NCBI RefSeq assembly: GCF_009799805.1
Contig: NZ_CP047050.1
Coordinates: forward strand, 2,928,001-2,992,000
DNA from: Myroides phaeus
GTDB taxonomy: Bacteria; Bacteroidota; Bacteroidia; Flavobacteriales; Flavobacteriaceae
Reading direction: 5' to 3'
Length of the DNA stretch: 64,000 nt
Positions 62,869 to 64,000 of the stretch are shown here, piece after piece. The stretch's first letter is position 1. Each line of letters opens with the position of its first letter. Position numbers and translations under genes: made by a program. The notes beneath the pieces are model-generated. The model was not told the origin of the DNA. It searched no databases and worked only from the letters and a program-made list of their open reading frames with translations.

Positions 62869-63456
62869 ATGTTAGATATATTATTTAAAGAATATGCAAT
62901 TGTCTTAGGCTCTAATTCTCCTCGTAGAAAGCAATTTTTACAAGAACTTGGCATTCCCTTTGTAGTCAGAGCATCTGATATAGATGAAAGCTACCCTGAA
63001 GAATTACAAGCTGGAGAAATAACAGATTTTATAGCAAAAGCAAAATCAGAAGCCATTTCACTTGAAAGCGATAATGAAATATTAATTACAAGTGATACTA
63101 CTGTTTGGAACAACAACCAATCTTTAGGAAAGCCAGCAAACAGACAAGAAGCTTATGAAATGATTAAAAGCATCAGCGGAAAAGAACACGAAGTTATTAG
63201 CTCTGTTTGCCTTAGAAATAAGAGTAAAACAAGAATATTTAACTGTATCACAAAAGTTACTTTTGCTGAATTGTCAGATGAAGTTATCTATTATTATATT
63301 GACAATTATAAACCATTTGATAAAGCTGGTGCGTACGGAATTCAAGAGTGGATTGGTTTAGTTGGTATTGAAAAGATTGATGGTTCTTACACTAATATTG
63401 TAGGCTTACCAACAACCGAATTAGTACAAGAGTTAATTCAATTTATTAAAGAATAA
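62869..63456 (+). CDS. maf: Maf-family nucleotide pyrophosphatase
   Basis: 195 residues. Motifs: LGSNSPRRKQFLQELGIPF (phosphate-binding start), SDTTVWNNNQSLGKPANRQEAYEMI (ADTVV-like site, here SDTTV) and SGKEHEVISSVCL, ending with KAGAYGIQEW. Maf proteins hydrolyse non-canonical or UTP/dTTP nucleotides and modulate division. It is 12 bp after kdsC and 2 bp before mscS, in one operon. Confidence 0.95.
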   Translation: MLDILFKEYAIVLGSNSPRRKQFLQELGIPFVVRASDIDESYPEELQAGEITDFIAKAKSEAISLESDNEILITSDTTVWNNNQSLGKPANRQEAYEMIKSISGKEHEVISSVCLRNKSKTRIFNCITKVTFAELSDEVIYYYIDNYKPFDKAGAYGIQEWIGLVGIEKIDGSYTNIVGLPTTELVQELIQFIKE

Positions 63457-63458
63457 CA

Positions 63459-63983
63459 ATGTTACAAGAATATTTTCGTGAAATAATAACAACAGCAATT
63501 GTTATCGTATTATATATTCCAACTAAAAAAATAGCTGCTTATATTATTCGTTCTTTCTCTTCCAAAGAGGATAGAAAAGATAGTAGAGTTAACTTAGTTA
63601 TTAGACTATTCAATACGCTTATCTTGTTTCTTTACCTCATATTAATATTAACTATTTGGGGAGTGAAACCAGAAAACTTTATGCTGACAATTACCTCTGT
63701 ATTTACTGTAATTGGAGTTGCGATGTTTGCTCAGTGGTCATTGCTTAGTAATATTACAGCAGGTATTTTATTGTTTTTCTCATTCCCTTTTAGAATTGGA
63801 GATACAATTAGAATTCAAGATAAAGACTTCCCTATTGAAGCTGAAATAATCGATATCAAAGCTTTCTGCACTATTTTATTAACTGTTGATAAAGAAAAAA
63901 TATCTTATCCTAACAGTTTATTATTACAAAAAGGAATTGTCATTATTGATAAACATAAAGATCAAGATAGTCCAAGTATATAA
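63459..63983 (+). CDS. Small-conductance mechanosensitive channel (MscS-like), short form
   Basis: 174 residues, complete to the TAA at 63981. N-terminal segment ITTAIVIVLYIPTKKIAAYII, second segment ILFLYLILILTIWGV, then the pore helix region FTVIGVAMFAQWSLLSNITAGILLFF, and the beta domain start PFRIGDTIRI. E. coli MscS is ~286 residues; this one lacks the usual C-terminal alpha/beta cage, as in other short Bacteroidota MscS-like proteins. Releases ions under hypo-osmotic stress. Last gene of the operon; the window ends 17 bp later. Confidence 0.9.
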   Translation: MLQEYFREIITTAIVIVLYIPTKKIAAYIIRSFSSKEDRKDSRVNLVIRLFNTLILFLYLILILTIWGVKPENFMLTITSVFTVIGVAMFAQWSLLSNITAGILLFFSFPFRIGDTIRIQDKDFPIEAEIIDIKAFCTILLTVDKEKISYPNSLLLQKGIVIIDKHKDQDSPSI

Positions 63984-64000
63984 GTTAAATATTACTTTTA

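Overview
This window is a stretch of chromosome from a low-GC member of the Bacteroidota, most likely a Flavobacteriaceae species close to Myroides or Flavobacterium. The evidence is strong A+T bias, repeated TAnnTTTG (-7) promoter elements (some with a TTG -33 element) upstream of genes, and lineage-typical proteins: a histone H1-like protein, a DUF4294 protein, fused E1 alpha/beta 2-oxoacid dehydrogenases, the universal Bacteroidota ABC-F, and secreted proteins that open with a VGIG...LDVNG signature. No plasmid or phage genes, insertion sequence or CRISPR array were recognised. The genus is inferred from remembered family resemblance, not a search.

Layout. 1-3.8 kb: the 3' part of a DUF5694-like gene, tRNA-Leu(UAA), a Fic protein with a degenerate active site, and a DEAD-box helicase. 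3.77-5.05 kb: two paralogous secreted proteins lying between two 38-bp direct repeats. 5.4-11.3 kb: histone-like protein, Crp/Fnr regulator, membrane-fusion protein, an unknown protein, an orphan histidine kinase and a WYL regulator. 11.8 kb: a candidate small RNA. 12-16.7 kb: CvfB-like protein, dnaX split by a frameshift at an A10 run, DUF4294 protein and M42 peptidase. 16.8-21.4 kb: SseB-like protein, a CatA-like acetyltransferase, an AbgT transporter and a Bcr/CflA-type MFS gene broken by one stop codon. 21.5-29.8 kb: metabolic genes on the minus strand (lipoprotein, alpha-oxoamine synthase, two fused E1 enzymes, nitroreductase, purC).

30.3-42.3 kb is the most unusual region. A 2,787-residue secreted repeat protein with about 27 units sits between two 517-residue paralogous lectin-like secreted proteins, all on the minus strand. 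It is followed by a 911-bp very A+T-rich gap and an 84-residue orphan gene with a near-ideal promoter. 43.6-50.1 kb holds sugar-nucleotide synthesis genes (rmlA, rmlB, wecC, wecB, ugd, a cytidylyltransferase) for surface polysaccharide. 51-55.9 kb holds a 7TM LuxR-type regulator and a two-component system next to two PepSY-like secreted proteins. 56-64 kb holds a GNAT, a META lipoprotein, an ABC-F, a thioredoxin-fold lipoprotein without CxxC, a group III truncated globin, and a tight operon (DUF2520 protein, kdsC, maf, mscS).

The best candidates for something new are: (1) dnaX, where the exact A AAA AAG slippery heptamer lies in frame six codons before a stop, so the short form is the zero-frame product and the long form needs a -1 shift; (2) the lectin - giant repeat protein - lectin cassette, which shares its N-terminal signature with the small pair at 3.8-5.1 kb; and (3) a possible ~75-nt RNA at 11.8 kb.
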